NCBI RefSeq assembly: GCF_001949145.1
Contig: NW_019091425.1
Span: forward strand, 282,575 to 346,574
Length of the DNA stretch: 64,000 nucleotides
Source of the DNA: Acanthaster planci
Lineage: Eukaryota > Echinodermata > Asteroidea > Valvatida > Acanthasteridae
Direction: 5' to 3'
Made by a program: the position numbers and the translations under genes. Under the pieces are notes generated by a model that made no database searches, was not told where the DNA came from, and was given only the letters and a program-made list of their open reading frames with translations. Positions 15,385 to 27,700 of this stretch are shown here, in pieces (position 1 is the stretch's first letter; the number at the start of each line of letters is the position of its first letter).

Positions 15385-18341
15385 TCAGATGGCCCTGCTG
15401 TAGTCGCCGCTGTGGCTTACTGCTGCCTCCCTGTTGTAGCTCATTGTTTTCTGGCTGCCGTAACTCGTCTTCTCCTTGGCCTGGCATTTGGCAGCCTTCT
15501 CGTCTACGTCATGAGTCCTGTTGGATGGAGATTGTAAAGGGATTTTGAGTGTGGCACCTCGGTACGAGTTGACTCTGTAGGGTAGGATGATGACAGGGGG
15601 GCGTCACACCTGTTTGATTCCATTTTTTGGTCACTAATAAACTGGCTGTGCTATAGCCTTTTCTCTCGAAAGCTAGCCTTCATTTTTTCAGCATTTTCCC
15701 AATAACTTGTACAACATAAAAACTTTCACAGTACACCAGAATTTTCCCAAAAGTTTCTGAAATGAACACAACAGATTGAATTCAAATGGTTAATTCCCAG
15801 ACCTGGAGTTACCCCTTGAGTTTAAGTCTATCTGTTTGTTTGAAATGATGGCGTTTCTACATTTTTGTGAGAGAAAATTAAAAGGAAACAATCAAAAAAT
15901 CTTCAGAAGACAATAAGTTATTGATATGTAAAAAATGAAGTTAACAGGGTCTCAGAAAAACTTCTCGCAACTGAGTTGCCCAAACTCTATCAGAAAGCGT
16001 GACTTGAAAAAGCCGTATAAAAAGCACTGCATTTTTCCAGTGTGTATGGAAGAATTCACGCACAATTTTCCCCCCACTGTGCAGAATTTCATTGGTGTCT
16101 GTGCACAGTTTTCAGTTAGTGTGCAAAATGGATGTGATTATCATGAAAGTTGAAAGTTGAAAAGGGGAAGCACTCACGGAAAGGAATGATCACAGGTTAC
16201 GGTAGTGGCAAGGCCACAGGTCTTTTTGTAATCATTTGATTCTAGAGCACATGAATATCCTTGGTTATTTGGAGGTAATATTGCTTTATTTTCTATTGTA
16301 GATAATCTACAGGTTATGGGAATTACTGGGGGGTGTAATGGATAGGATGAAGACACCGCTGACACTGCTTAGTGAATAAGCTTTTACCAACCTCAGCATG
16401 CGCTCGATGTGGGTCGCTATGTGTTCCCACTTGTACTGTGTGATCCTCGTCAGGCTGGCCGTCCATGTTGGAGAGAGCTGGAGACAGACCCTAGAGGCAG
16501 CTATGCAGGAGGCAGCCACCAGCGATGGCTTGGCAAAGGAGAAGGCATGATCTGATGAAAGACCAACCCCATCCCCATCAAAGACCAAAACAAAAGACAA
16601 ATACATTGCGAGCAAATCTGCCAGAATACATCCAGTGCATTCGAAGGAAAGCCTGCAATGATTTGAGGCATACCTTGTAAGCTGATCTCCAGAAAGTAGT
16701 TGGTGTACTTGTGCATGTAGATGTTGGAGTACTCATTGCAGCCGCCCTGCCAGCTGCGGCAGACTTCATTCCTGCTGCTGCTGGCCGCCGCTGCCGCCTC
16801 TGTCAGGAAGTACCCCAGGAAGTGGGTGGCACTGGGCTGGGTGATGTTCCAGTCAAAGAACTGCAGCAACAGCAGCTCCATCTGCAGGTAGTCCTCCTTG
16901 TTGGTGCTTGTGACGCTGGACTGGGCGTGGTAGATGCTCAGCTTAGACACCTTCTCTTCCCGCTCCTCAAACTTGGCTGCGGGCATATGGACGGAAGTAC
17001 AACTGGTCAGTATAATTCCGCTGGCTGATATACCTGTGCACTGACAATCTATGACAACGCACCAGTTTCTATGTTCTGGTCAGTTGGCTGTATCCAGTGG
17101 CACTGCAGCACTGTGGCATGGTCAACATCAGGACACAGTCATTGCTGATGCGTATTAAAATGAATCAAAATGCCCAGTTTCTAGGTTAATCCTCTTCATG
17201 CATGGGCATCACAGGGATTGTTTTTTTTGGGGGGGGACAAATTTTTCCAGGATTGGGGGGTTCCGGGGAAGGGGTACTTATCAGCTAAAAATAAGCAACT
17301 AACAATGCGACGGGGTCAAATTTTTATTTCTTTCGTTTTCTTTTCTCTTTTTATCTTTTTGTATTTTTCCACTGACACCTCCCCCAATTGAGTAACAGGA
17401 GGGATAATTTTTTAGAAGTACCAACTTTCAGAATAATTTAACTTTACCGATAGTCAGTATATGTCAAGCTAACAATGTGGTCACTAATCCCCAGGCCTCC
17501 CAGCATCTTTCATTATTATCCGTATGTTTTTCAGGATTCGCAGGATTTAGACCAAGTGAGCTCGGTCATCTGGGAGGAAGGACAAGGGGGCAGGGGATTT
17601 TCCCATTTCACACAACTTCTTATCACAAAAACTAATTGTTTATGGAGATTTCCATTAATGTTTTGAGATGACATCCAGACAAGGGAAGTTTTGCCAGTTT
17701 CCGAGTGCTGGTAGGTTCCACAATGCTTTGCGAAATAATCTGCACTGTGTGATGGTATTTTGGTTTTTTTGATTGGGACAGAATTTTGGAATCAGCATTT
17801 AGAATTCAGGAGCATGTGTTTCATTCCCCCAAACCCACATTGGACTCCCACATTGCCAAGTTTGGTGCATCTACTAATCTTCAGGCCAGAAAGGAGGGGA
17901 ATAGAACAGTGGAAAATGGAGGAAGAGGTACTGCTGTGATGTATTAAACAATCTCCAGCTTCCCTCCCCTTGTCAATTTTTCCCCGCCACTGAATTGCGT
18001 CACCTCTCACTAGAACCCCTTTCCCCATCCCTGTAACAATGACTGCTCCACTTGCTTGAAATCTGCAGGCATGTGAATGCCAGCAGGTGAAGCTGAGACT
18101 CCTGGACAATGGCGTAGCGGTCCATGAACCGATCCAGCATGTAGACAGCCAGGTGCAGCACATGCCGGTCAATCTCATACTTCTCGCACAGGATAGCCAT
18201 CCAGTCCACCAGGTACCGGCGCAGGTGGAGCTGGGGCGACTGACCCACAAACGGCACCAGCTTCTCCTCCTGGCTCTTCATGCTGGAGTAGATGTCGCCT
18301 GTGAGGTCAGAGTTGAGCCACCACTGGGCATCCTGGGCCAT
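15385..18341 (-). CDS. CCNJ: Cyclin J
   Basis: Cyclin J is an atypical cyclin with two cyclin-box folds; in flies it acts in oogenesis, and its kinase partner is debated. Four coding exons on the minus strand give 293 residues: 18056-18341, 16674-16976, 16392-16551 and 15385-15517 (stop TGA). Recognisable features are QWWLNSDLTGDIY at the N-terminus, GQSPQLHLRRYLVDW and HLAVYMLDRFMDRY in the first cyclin box, KFEEREEKVSKL after it, then YFLEISLQDHAFSFAKPSLVAASC and RLSPTW-like LQLSPTW in the second. The start chosen (18341) matches the family N-terminus and has an ATCATGG context; an acceptor (TTGTCCTCAG) just upstream implies a 5' noncoding exon. The first intron reads in frame only with a GC donor (A|GCAAGT at 18055-18054). 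The C-terminal tail is shorter than the human protein's (about 370-380 residues). Confidence 0.9.
16977..18055 (-). other. Cyclin J intron 1, GC-AG type
   Basis: The donor is A|GCAAGT (intron starts at 18055) and the acceptor CCGCAG ends at 16977. Joining them gives CLQIST-KFEEREE, matching the conserved cyclin box. The nearest GT donor (AA|GTGGAG, four bases on) would throw the next exon into a frame that stops immediately. Confidence 0.75.
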
Positions 18342-18750
18342 GATACAGTCTTCCACTGAGGACAAAGCGAACAGTTTCCTGGTTTCAAGATTTTTATGCA
18401 GTAAACCTTGTGATCATGTTTCACATACTAGAGCGCTGGTCCCAATTAATGATGGAGATGATCCCTATTAACTCTGAACTCTATTGTTGGTAAAGTGTGA
18501 CAGCATACATGTACCATTCAATGTGTTCCAGTGGGCAGGTATATCTAGGTCTCAGATCAAAGGGGGAGGGGAGGAAATGGATTTGTTTCTAAAAATGACT
18601 GCCCTTCTTTTCCTTTAAAAATTGGTAAAAGAATACAGTCAGTTTGTGTCATTGACAAAATAGGACAACACATATGAATTGATGGTGTATTCAATGATGA
18701 AAAAAGAAAAAATGAATTAATTTATATGTATTAAATTTCAGCTTAGAATG

Positions 18751-18923
18751 GGAAAGAGCTGCATATATGGACAACACTAATTTTCCCTTAAATGTTAAAC
18801 AGCCATCAGACATCCTAAAAAGTAAAATTTAGCTCAGAAACTTCGGAAGTATTTACTTAGAAAACACTTTCTGACAAGTCTCATATAGGTGTGTACAGGG
18901 GGCACAAACTATACATCTTTCTG
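18751..18923. mobile_element. MITE family A, copy 3
   Basis: It begins GGAAAGAGCTGCATATATGG and continues ACAACACTAATTTTCCCTT, nearly identical to the left end of the copy at 1158. It shares the TTTACTTAGAAAACACTTTC core and the GACAAGTCTCATA motif. The right terminus is degraded. Confidence 0.6.
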
Positions 18924-19923
18924 AATTCCGTACACTTGACATCACTTCACACCCTGTTCATAAACACTATGAGACTGAAAGTTGGCTATTTGGGACATCT
19001 TACTACTTTCTGATGGCTAATAAACCACTTTGAGGGGAAATTAGGAAGGTGCTACTCTTACCCTCCATCTTTACTTCCCTTTTATAAACAATCTTCCACA
19101 TCCGCAAATTTGAAAACAGCGATTGGCTGATAGCAGATTTTGAGGCAAACTGCGCAATAACATTGAGATGTCAAGTAAAGATTGAGCGATTGCAAAAAAT
19201 GACCGATCGCACCTAACAGAAATATTTGAAAAATGTTCATTCAGCAATTTCTAGAAAATAAGAAGCAGATAAAATGCCTACCAAGTAGCACAGCCGGAAA
19301 GTACCCCCTTTCAAACCATATAAAATGCATTTACACAGGGGAAAACTTGTCAACCTCTTGCAGTTTGTACTGTTAACTATGGACTGAGAGTGGGAGATGG
19401 GCCCTTCAGCTTGAGGCTAAGGCCTAACTTTACACACCACAACTCTGCCACCTTTCCCCTCAAATCTTCCGACTGTGTTAACAAAAATATGGGCGTGGTC
19501 ACCTTTAAATACTAAGAAATTCTCTCTTTATTTACCGGAAAAGCACAAGAAATAAACAAATGAGAACTGACTTAACTGACAAGTAACGCTCTCACAGCTG
19601 AGTCTCTCTTGCTCTGTACGGCTCACCACAATGGGTGTACGATGACCCGCGGCTTGTGTGATGTGGGGCCCGGGGATGTCTAGCACATGCGCCTGCTACA
19701 AAAAAGAGTGACGTGGACCACAGACATAACCAACGTCTCTCTTGCTTTGGACAGCGCGCCCTCTCTACAAAGCTGTTTTTTCCAGTCACGTGCATCATTC
19801 CATAATTTGGTATTCGCGCCGGTTCCCAGGGCCCAGATTGCAGCACACGTATGTGGGCGTTATGGGAGAGGCTTGACCCTCAATCGTGTCAAGGGGACAA
19901 TTTCTTTGGTTAAGGAAAGCCAG

Positions 19924-20112
19924 CAGGGGCGGATCCAGGGGCGAGGGGCGCACGGCCCCCCCTTTTTTTAACAAAAAAATGATAAAATAAATAAAAAGAG
20001 AAGCAAAAGAGGGAGGGGGAAGAACCCAACCTCCCTAATTTTTCGGCCGCAACCCTGATTTTTTTTTAGTTCAACTTCACGCGTCTTCTTTTGAATCCTG
20101 GATCCGCCCCTG
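19924..20112. mobile_element. hAT-like non-autonomous element (189 bp)
   Basis: The ends are perfect 16-bp inverted repeats: CAGGGGCGGATCCAGG at 19924 and CCTGGATCCGCCCCTG ending at 20112. Termini of the CAGGGGCGGATCCAGG kind are common in hAT-type elements of marine invertebrates. No 8-bp target duplication was found at the present borders, so flanks may be degraded. Confidence 0.6.
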
Positions 20113-21767
20113 GTCGGGACCAAGTTCTGGGGACAAAATAATTCTCCATGGCGTTGTTAGTCTCCGTAACGTCCAATGTTTCAACTCACGTGTTGTATCC
20201 ATAACCTGGTAACAAGATCAAGCAAAAGAGAATGACCAAGTTGAGAAGTGCTTGTAACGTTACACCTCCAGTGACCTCGGAACGCGGTTTCCTCGTGGCG
20301 TCAATGTGGAATCATGATGGATTCCTAGATGCTCCATGGCAGAATTCATTTCGTCTCATCGAAAGCAACATACCTCCACCCAGATGCCATTAGGACAAGC
20401 ATCCGAAAATCGGTAACTTTTGGAAGTAGTGAACAATGTTTCAACCTTATTGTTTAAGTGTATTTAGATATTTGAAATTTTGATGATGAATCATTGACCT
20501 TAATATGCATTACCTACTCATAGTACAGTGACCTTTAACACCAGTGGCTACTGAGATTTTTGAGGCGGGTAAAGGGTGCAGCAATACCCCTCCCCACCTC
20601 CCCCCCCCCCAAAAAAAAACGGATTTCAAAAATATACAATGACAGCAGGATGATTTGGGGAATTTCATCTGCCTTCCCGTAGCAATTATAAATCCCAAAC
20701 AACTTAGCCTTGCCCTTCACAAAGACCACGAAGTTCAACAAATCTCCATTTTTTGCACCTCTAAAGTTTGCCCCGCCCCTAAAAACGTATGACTCAGGAT
20801 GCCTGTGTGAGAGCCCAAATTTTTCTTGAGTTCAAATTCTGCGTACACAAAAAGAAGTGAGTCTCAAAATTTTGAGGAGCAAGCTTTTTTCTTTGAAGGG
20901 GAGCAAAAATTTGACATTTTCATGACCTTTTATGGCTTTCCTGAAGTATACAGGCCAAATGTTTGGTTTTGTATGCTCCTGCCGTGGAAGTAAAGGGATA
21001 CAGACCTCCAAAATTGCCTTCCTCACTGCCCCCGATCCGCCCTTGGTTCAAAAGTGGAGTATGAAATCTAACACTTGCTTTTGTGCAGTTCATGAAAACA
21101 CTTTCAAAGTGTTGAATCCAGCGGTGTGGATTCAATCATTCCAAGAGAAACTTTCTGAAGATGTTGAATGAACACTTGAAAGTGTTGATACTTTAAGATG
21201 CCGAATTTGATATTTAAAATGCTGAATGCAAAGTGTTGTCACTACCCGAACTTTTTTATTCAAGTGTAAGTGTGTGATGTGACATCCTACCCACCTCCAT
21301 CATTATAATACAAATTAAGTTAAACTAAAAGGAACGGCACCCCCCGCAATCCCAAAGACTGCATAGGTAAATTGTTTATCTCTATTAATCCAGAGAGATA
21401 GATGACGAAGTCAAATAAGCGCGCCACAGGAGGCGTGGCCACCTGTCCGGCTTTCCTTTTATGGACATTGGCATTTGACTGGCGTCCATATTTGGAGATC
21501 GAAGCCTCGTTCCCAATGAAACAGAGGCTACGAGTCTGGTTCCCAACTCTTCCTTCCTCCTCGCGTGCGCAGCAGGCATGGCGATTACGCGTAGCGTGCA
21601 AAAAGGGCGGCATGTACACTGTACATGTACGTACGTGTACATGTACTGCACTGGATCATGGAACACACGACGTGCATGCATTCTGCAAGCAATTTGTGTG
21701 ACTGTACAGCAAATCTCAACTTGACGGATTTTCATTCATTCGAGCTGTAAAGAATCATAGTGCAAAG

Positions 21768-24700
21768 ATGCCGCTCGCTTACGAGAGAAGTAAGTAATAT
21801 GGAGTTTCATTTGTGCCATTTTGATTCTGATGTGAGATTTTGATAGCTATCAGTGGATTGTTCTAGCATGGAGCTATAAAAAAGGTTCTAGCATCACATC
21901 CCGGAAGTAAGTGTTGGCCGTGCTGTCATTACTAAACGTGTGCACAACCAGACGACAGAAAAGCCAGCGAACAGTGTACTTGTGTTTGGCAGACGGGCCC
22001 ATCAGATCGGCTGCCACTATCCCAAGATCCCAACCTTTTTTCCCTTTCTAAGTACTGCAACAACCTCCACTATGGGATTTTTTAAGTTGCAGGTGCGTGG
22101 TGGCTAGCTTACTCGAATGTGGTGGGTACGTCCCCCTTATCATGCTTCCTATAGTAGGCCTATTAATGATAACAAATCCAAATCCTTCAAATTCTATCAG
22201 CAGGTTTGGAAAGCCCTGCATGCCCTGTCCACTGTCATGACCTGTGGACTGTCATGACCGTGCCTGTGTTAAACATGCTAAATAGGCATGATAATTGATA
22301 GGTCTTTGCCTAAAATGATTCCGAGTCAGATGATTTCCCTACTAGTGCTAAATATGACTCTTGGGGACGGGCTCGTCCTATAATCGTAGGCGCAATTTTT
22401 TTTGCAAACATAGATGATCCTTAGCCTCTCCGCTTTCTTAGTGCCATTTATTGAATGATTTCACTCACATTGTTCTGGTATTTTCCAGTCTTTTTGCCTT
22501 CACCCATTCAATCTCACAGGCTCGCTCTCACAGTCGCCATCTTTAAAATAAGGTCGTTGAACATTACGTCACTTGACCCCTCATCGTCTCGACGGCTGTT
22601 CCATGTCAAGACATGTCTAAACTGCTGCCCAAGTTTTGGAAGAGCCCATTGGTACATGTAGTATCTTATTGCTCAGTCTGTGTTTTAGTTATGTCTTGAC
22701 ATGGAACAGCCGTTGAGAAGATTAGGGGTCAAGTGACGTAATGTTCAACGACCTTATTTTAAAAATGGCGACTGTGAGAGCGAGCCCGTGAGATTGCATG
22801 GGTGAAGGCAAAAAGACTGGAAAATACCAGAAAAACGTGAATGAAATCATTCAATAAATGGCACTAAGAAGCGGAGAGGCTAAGGGTCATGTCGGTGTGC
22901 AAAAGAAATTGCGCCCACGATGATAAGTGGGTGCGCCGAAATTTTCAGTCCGCCGACACGAAATTGCTTATATGGATGGGTGGCTAAGGATGGAGCGGGA
23001 GTCAGAGTCCGTGCCACACAGTGGGGCTAACCACCGTCGGGAAACATTTTAGAGAGCACTGAGCATTAGGCTGGGGCTATCAACCTTCCATGCTAGGTGT
23101 GTTGGATTATCGAACTGGTGCTTTCACTGTCCAAGATCTGTCAGTACATTTGAGGGGAGAATCCAAGAATTTTTCTTGGGGGGGTGGGAGAGGTCAGGCC
23201 AGAGATGTTTTAAATGTCTGATTTTTGCAGACAAGTGGAAACGATGATGAAACATTACACATGATATACATTGTTTATGATGTTATTGATGCACCTACTT
23301 TAGTTTTTTTTTCTTTATACTCCCCATTTTTATACTTTTTTTGTCTTAGAGCAGGGGAGAGGTTTGACCCCCTCCCCTTTGAATCCACACTTGCATTTCC
23401 TCTTGATTTGGAGGGTTTTTGTTTGGAAAGAAAAGAGAAGTGCACAAGTTAAACAGTAACGTGATGTAAGTCAAGTAACACAATTACATGAAGTTTGGTT
23501 GAGCAGTTGGAGGTAAGACAGACATTATCTGCTGTGCGTGTACATGCATTCATTGAATGGAATTCCTCTTGACGCCCTATACAGAAATCCTATGAGAGTG
23601 GTCTCCAAAATTCCAAGTGCTTTCTAAATAAATGCTTCAATATTTTCCCTGCTAAATTAGACTTTTTAGGACATGTTATCACTTTCTGATCGCTGATATG
23701 CACCACTGCAGGGAAGATTCAGTGATGTGCATGTATGGAACTCTTTTCCAGATGAGAGTAAATGAAATGCAAGGTTTTGTCATATTGTAAAGTTGCAAAC
23801 TTTGGGTTTTTTTTCAGAGAGTGTCTTTGCCAGTCTACCCAGAACAGAGCGTGCTCGTGCATTCAATCTCGGCGGTGATCCAAAGGGAAAGAACTTCCTG
23901 TGTACGCATGATGTCAATGTCTTCATCCGAGATATTGAGGTGGGCTATTTTCCAAGATTTTCAAAATTAAAACAGTAAGACTTTCCTCACAGAATGCAGC
24001 AGACAACTTAAAAACCCTATTGGGTGCTGTTGGGTTTAGCATGCTTAGGGTTAATTTCTAATTTCTCACAGCCTTGTTTTTTTAGCTGTCCAGACTGTCA
24101 TGACAAGATTTTCCACACCTTTGCATTGAAACCTTAATTTTGCCTCACAAAAAATGGTCTCATGAGATGAGCCTATGTGTTTTCATTTGGTTCCAACAGT
24201 GAAAATTTTAAAGGAAACCAGATATGAAGCCATATTAAGGGAGCAACAGAAGATTTGGAAAAGGGCGTTGATTTGAATGATACGGGGAAATGTACATTTC
24301 CCTGTTTCATTCAAATCAATGTCATATACATGTACATTAACCTACATGTGTGTAGGGCCCACAGGGAAGACAGTTCGTTGATGACTCATGGGGTTACCCT
24401 GGTAAAACAAAACAAAATACACAAAGACATGTGCATTCGCTGTGACATTTCCACATCTATTTCTTTTACATGTTTGTGTGCTTGTTTTACCAGTAGATAC
24501 TTATGAATGGACATTTTGGGTGCCTAAGTCCCACAAACGATGCTACTGATTGTGTAAGATGCGCTTTGACCACAATGCATCATGGAAAAAAGTTGACATA
24601 CAGGCATTGCAAAAGAGTAATTTGGTGGTTCTTGTTTGCGTGGTTCCTTGATGCAATATGCGATGGACTGCCATCCTCCCCAAGGGTGAAGGAGGGGAGA

Positions 24701-27700
24701 CTTACTTGTGGGGGTCATCAAAGGTCAACGAGTGAAGGGCAGATAACAAACAGCAGGAACGAATATGCCAGAAGTGTAATCAGGCTTGGCATTCTCACAT
24801 TGCTGTGCAGTGTGTTGCCATGATTTGCCCATATCTGACCAGAATTATGGATGGATCCCAAACCACATTTTGTTTAGGGGGAGCTAAGAAGACTAGTAAA
24901 TTTCTCCACATATCCTTTTATGTCCTTTTTGATGGACAAAGCTACATGTCTGAGCTTTTTACTAAGTTTTGGAAAGAGGGGAAATGAAACAGACCCTCCT
25001 TACCCCAAAAATAATTGCCTTCAGTATTTGAAAAGGGAGGGGGCTCTGTTGGGGAGCCGTGGTCCTTTTTAGACCCCTCTCACCTTTCAACTATGACCTT
25101 AACTGAATTGCTTATCTGTTACTGATTGATTATTTGAATAACTTGTAATTTATTTTCCTTGACAGAATCCTGCAATCTGTGACATTTATTGCGAGCACAG
25201 TGCCCAGACATCAGTGGCCAAGTATGCTCCTAGTGGTTTTTATATAGCATCTGGAGGTATGGACATTAGTTGTTTTAACATTGGCATATTTTTTTACCTT
25301 GTTTTGTTTGAAGTGTGAGTGTTGCTCTGCTTACCCAGCTGGTAACCAGCCATGGGCATTTTGCTGTGTACTTTATTTTGACATGCAGAACAGGGTACCA
25401 TATTCATTTATTTCTAAAGGTTATGTCCTTTACAAGTGCATCCCCATTACCAATTGTTTCACAAGAACAGAGTATGCTAAATCCAATCTTTGATTTAAAG
25501 AAACAGGACTGTGAAAAATTCAAACACTACAGATGTATATTTGGTCCATTGATGAGCCTTAAGAACAAAAGGGTACGACTGTTACGAAGTCACACGCTGG
25601 GGTGAAAACTGGCCTCGGCTTAATAAAAATTTAGGATTTTTTTTTTTTAAATAGAAAAGTTTGTCGGTCAAGTTTAGGTTGTCCATATGATCATTCCTTT
25701 TCAATTGCTCATGTAGGTGGCAGCAGCCAGGCTTTAGCCACTGCACGCACAAAGCTTCCTGCAGTGCGGTCACATGGCCACCATAAAGAATCAACAATTG
25801 GACGGCATGCGATAGCAATCAGGCTTGCTTGCAATGAGTTTATCACATTACGCAAAGAGATGTTGTGCAGTTTGAAGTCTCCACGTTCTTTTTCTATTCA
25901 TTGTCAGTATTTTGATGGTGGTCTTTTTATATACCAGCCCTTCAAAAACGTTGAGTTAAGTGAATGTAGTGGTGTGGGCATTTTGAGTTATGGAGGTATT
26001 TTTGTACATAAAAGCCTATCCTTTGGGCAGGAATGAAGAATGTCTTTGAGATAAGTGGACTTTTGAGTTAACTGACTTTTGACTGCAACCCCTAGGAATA
26101 CTTACTGGAAGATCATACACATCCTGTGTGAAATTGTCACCAACTGTCGTTCCCATTTATACATTGTCTGATTTAAATTTAGGTAAAAACTTCTTCCACT
26201 CTCAAACCACCATATCAAAGTTTTGTAATCAATTGGAGACCCTGAATAATTGACCTCAAGGTGGGCCCAGAGCGGATGCTATTTTCTTAGCAACCGAGGC
26301 ACCTTTGGTCGGAACTGAACTTCGCTGGTTCATGAACAAGGAGGAAATGCACGCCTCATGGTCACATAGCTATCAACATTATTGAACTTCTGACCCATGT
26401 AGCTCTTTTCAACCGATGAGGGGGTTTTCTGCTCAAGGCAGATAGAGGATAATAGGGTCTCTGATTCAAACATATGGGAGGTCTTCCAAAAACACTGAAG
26501 TATGGACAAAAGATGAGCCTTAGTGGGTCCCACTTGCAGGCAAGTAATTATGACGTGTGTTTGTGTTTTCTCTTGTTTTAGATGTTACAGGTAAACTAAG
26601 GATCTGGGATACCACACAAAAGGAGCATATACTAAAGTACGAGTACCAGCCAATCTCGGGAAAAATCAATGACATTGCCTGGTCCCCTGACAGTAAGAGG
26701 ATTGCAGTGTGTGGAGAGGGACACGAGAAGTGAGTTAATCATTCTCGTCAACTTTGTTTTAACTTAACATTTGGCTAATGTTTATGTTTAATTTTGAAAG
26801 CGAAATGAATAGCACGTTCTTAACGTTCTGCAATATTAGATGACGTTTGTTTCATACTGTGTAAAGAGAATACACAAAGTGGACTTAAAGTTCAATTTTG
26901 GAATGTTCCAATTGTGTTTTATTGTATTACTCCTACTGGGACCCAGTCCTGAAAGCAAGACTGAATATGTCACCCAGTATCCAGTTCGTAAGTGTGAAGT
27001 CACTTCAGTTTAAGCCACGCCCACTGCATGTACACTGCACATACAGTTACTTGCATTGATCACTGCTTACATGGAACCGGAAGTTAACTCCGTCCAGTGG
27101 GAGCCTGCAAATCCTGGCGCATTCGCGTGTGTGACAAAGTCACTTACAAACCCACTTACAAACCCACTTACAAACCGGATAGAGATAAAATGAATACAAA
27201 CAAATACTAATTAGATAATAAACTAAACGTTTCTTGTACCTTTCAAAACAACCAACAAGTCCTTAACCCTAACCCTCTTTGATATTTAAGCTAGACATCC
27301 TGCCAGACACATCAGCCTGCATCATTTGTCAAAATGGCTTGCCTGCCCAGTGTAACGGGATCCACCAGGTCAACTCTCCCCAAAGCCAAACAGCCTTGGA
27401 GTCTGTGGTTGCCATTCACTACAAGATCCAACAGTGGCATTGTTCAATGGGACTAACTAGCTTCTATTGTCTCAACATCAGCAATTTTTTTCAGCTACTG
27501 TTGACTGCCCAGTGCGTCAAAGTGCCTCAGATTTTTCCACCTGTTGCATTGTGCTGTGCCTGGCAGAATTAAGGTTAAAGTAAGATGTCTGGGAAAGGCA
27601 AAAAACTCAATTTAAAATTCTAAGCAGCTTTTGGGTATGCAATCGCACCTTTCATTTGTGAATTTTTCCACAATTTTCAAAACGTTTCTGATATGTTTTG

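Larger units (their letters stand above)
18342..21767. other. Head-to-head region between cyclin J and WDR1
   Basis: Cyclin J reads left and WDR1 reads right from this 3.4-kb stretch, so both promoters and an upstream cyclin J noncoding exon should lie here; none could be placed. It contains MITE family A copy 3 (18751-18923) and a hAT-like element (19924-20112). Low-complexity and repeat-like sequence lies at 20550-21060. A palindromic TGTACATGTACGTACGTGTACATGTA tract lies at about 21612-21645. Confidence 0.5.
21790..23817 (+). other. WDR1 intron 1, with foldback element and a MITE
   Basis: This 2-kb intron follows the 22-base first coding exon (donor GTAAGT) and ends at TTTTTTTTCAG. It holds a 544-bp foldback element (22381-22924) and a reverse-orientation MITE family A copy (23573-23749). 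Such first introns often carry regulatory sequence, but none was recognised. Confidence 0.7.

Noticed and set aside
20560-21060. Transposon-like stretch upstream of WDR1
   Set aside because: Phrases such as CCCCCGATCCGCCCTTGG resemble degraded repeat termini, but no matching partner end or open frame was found.
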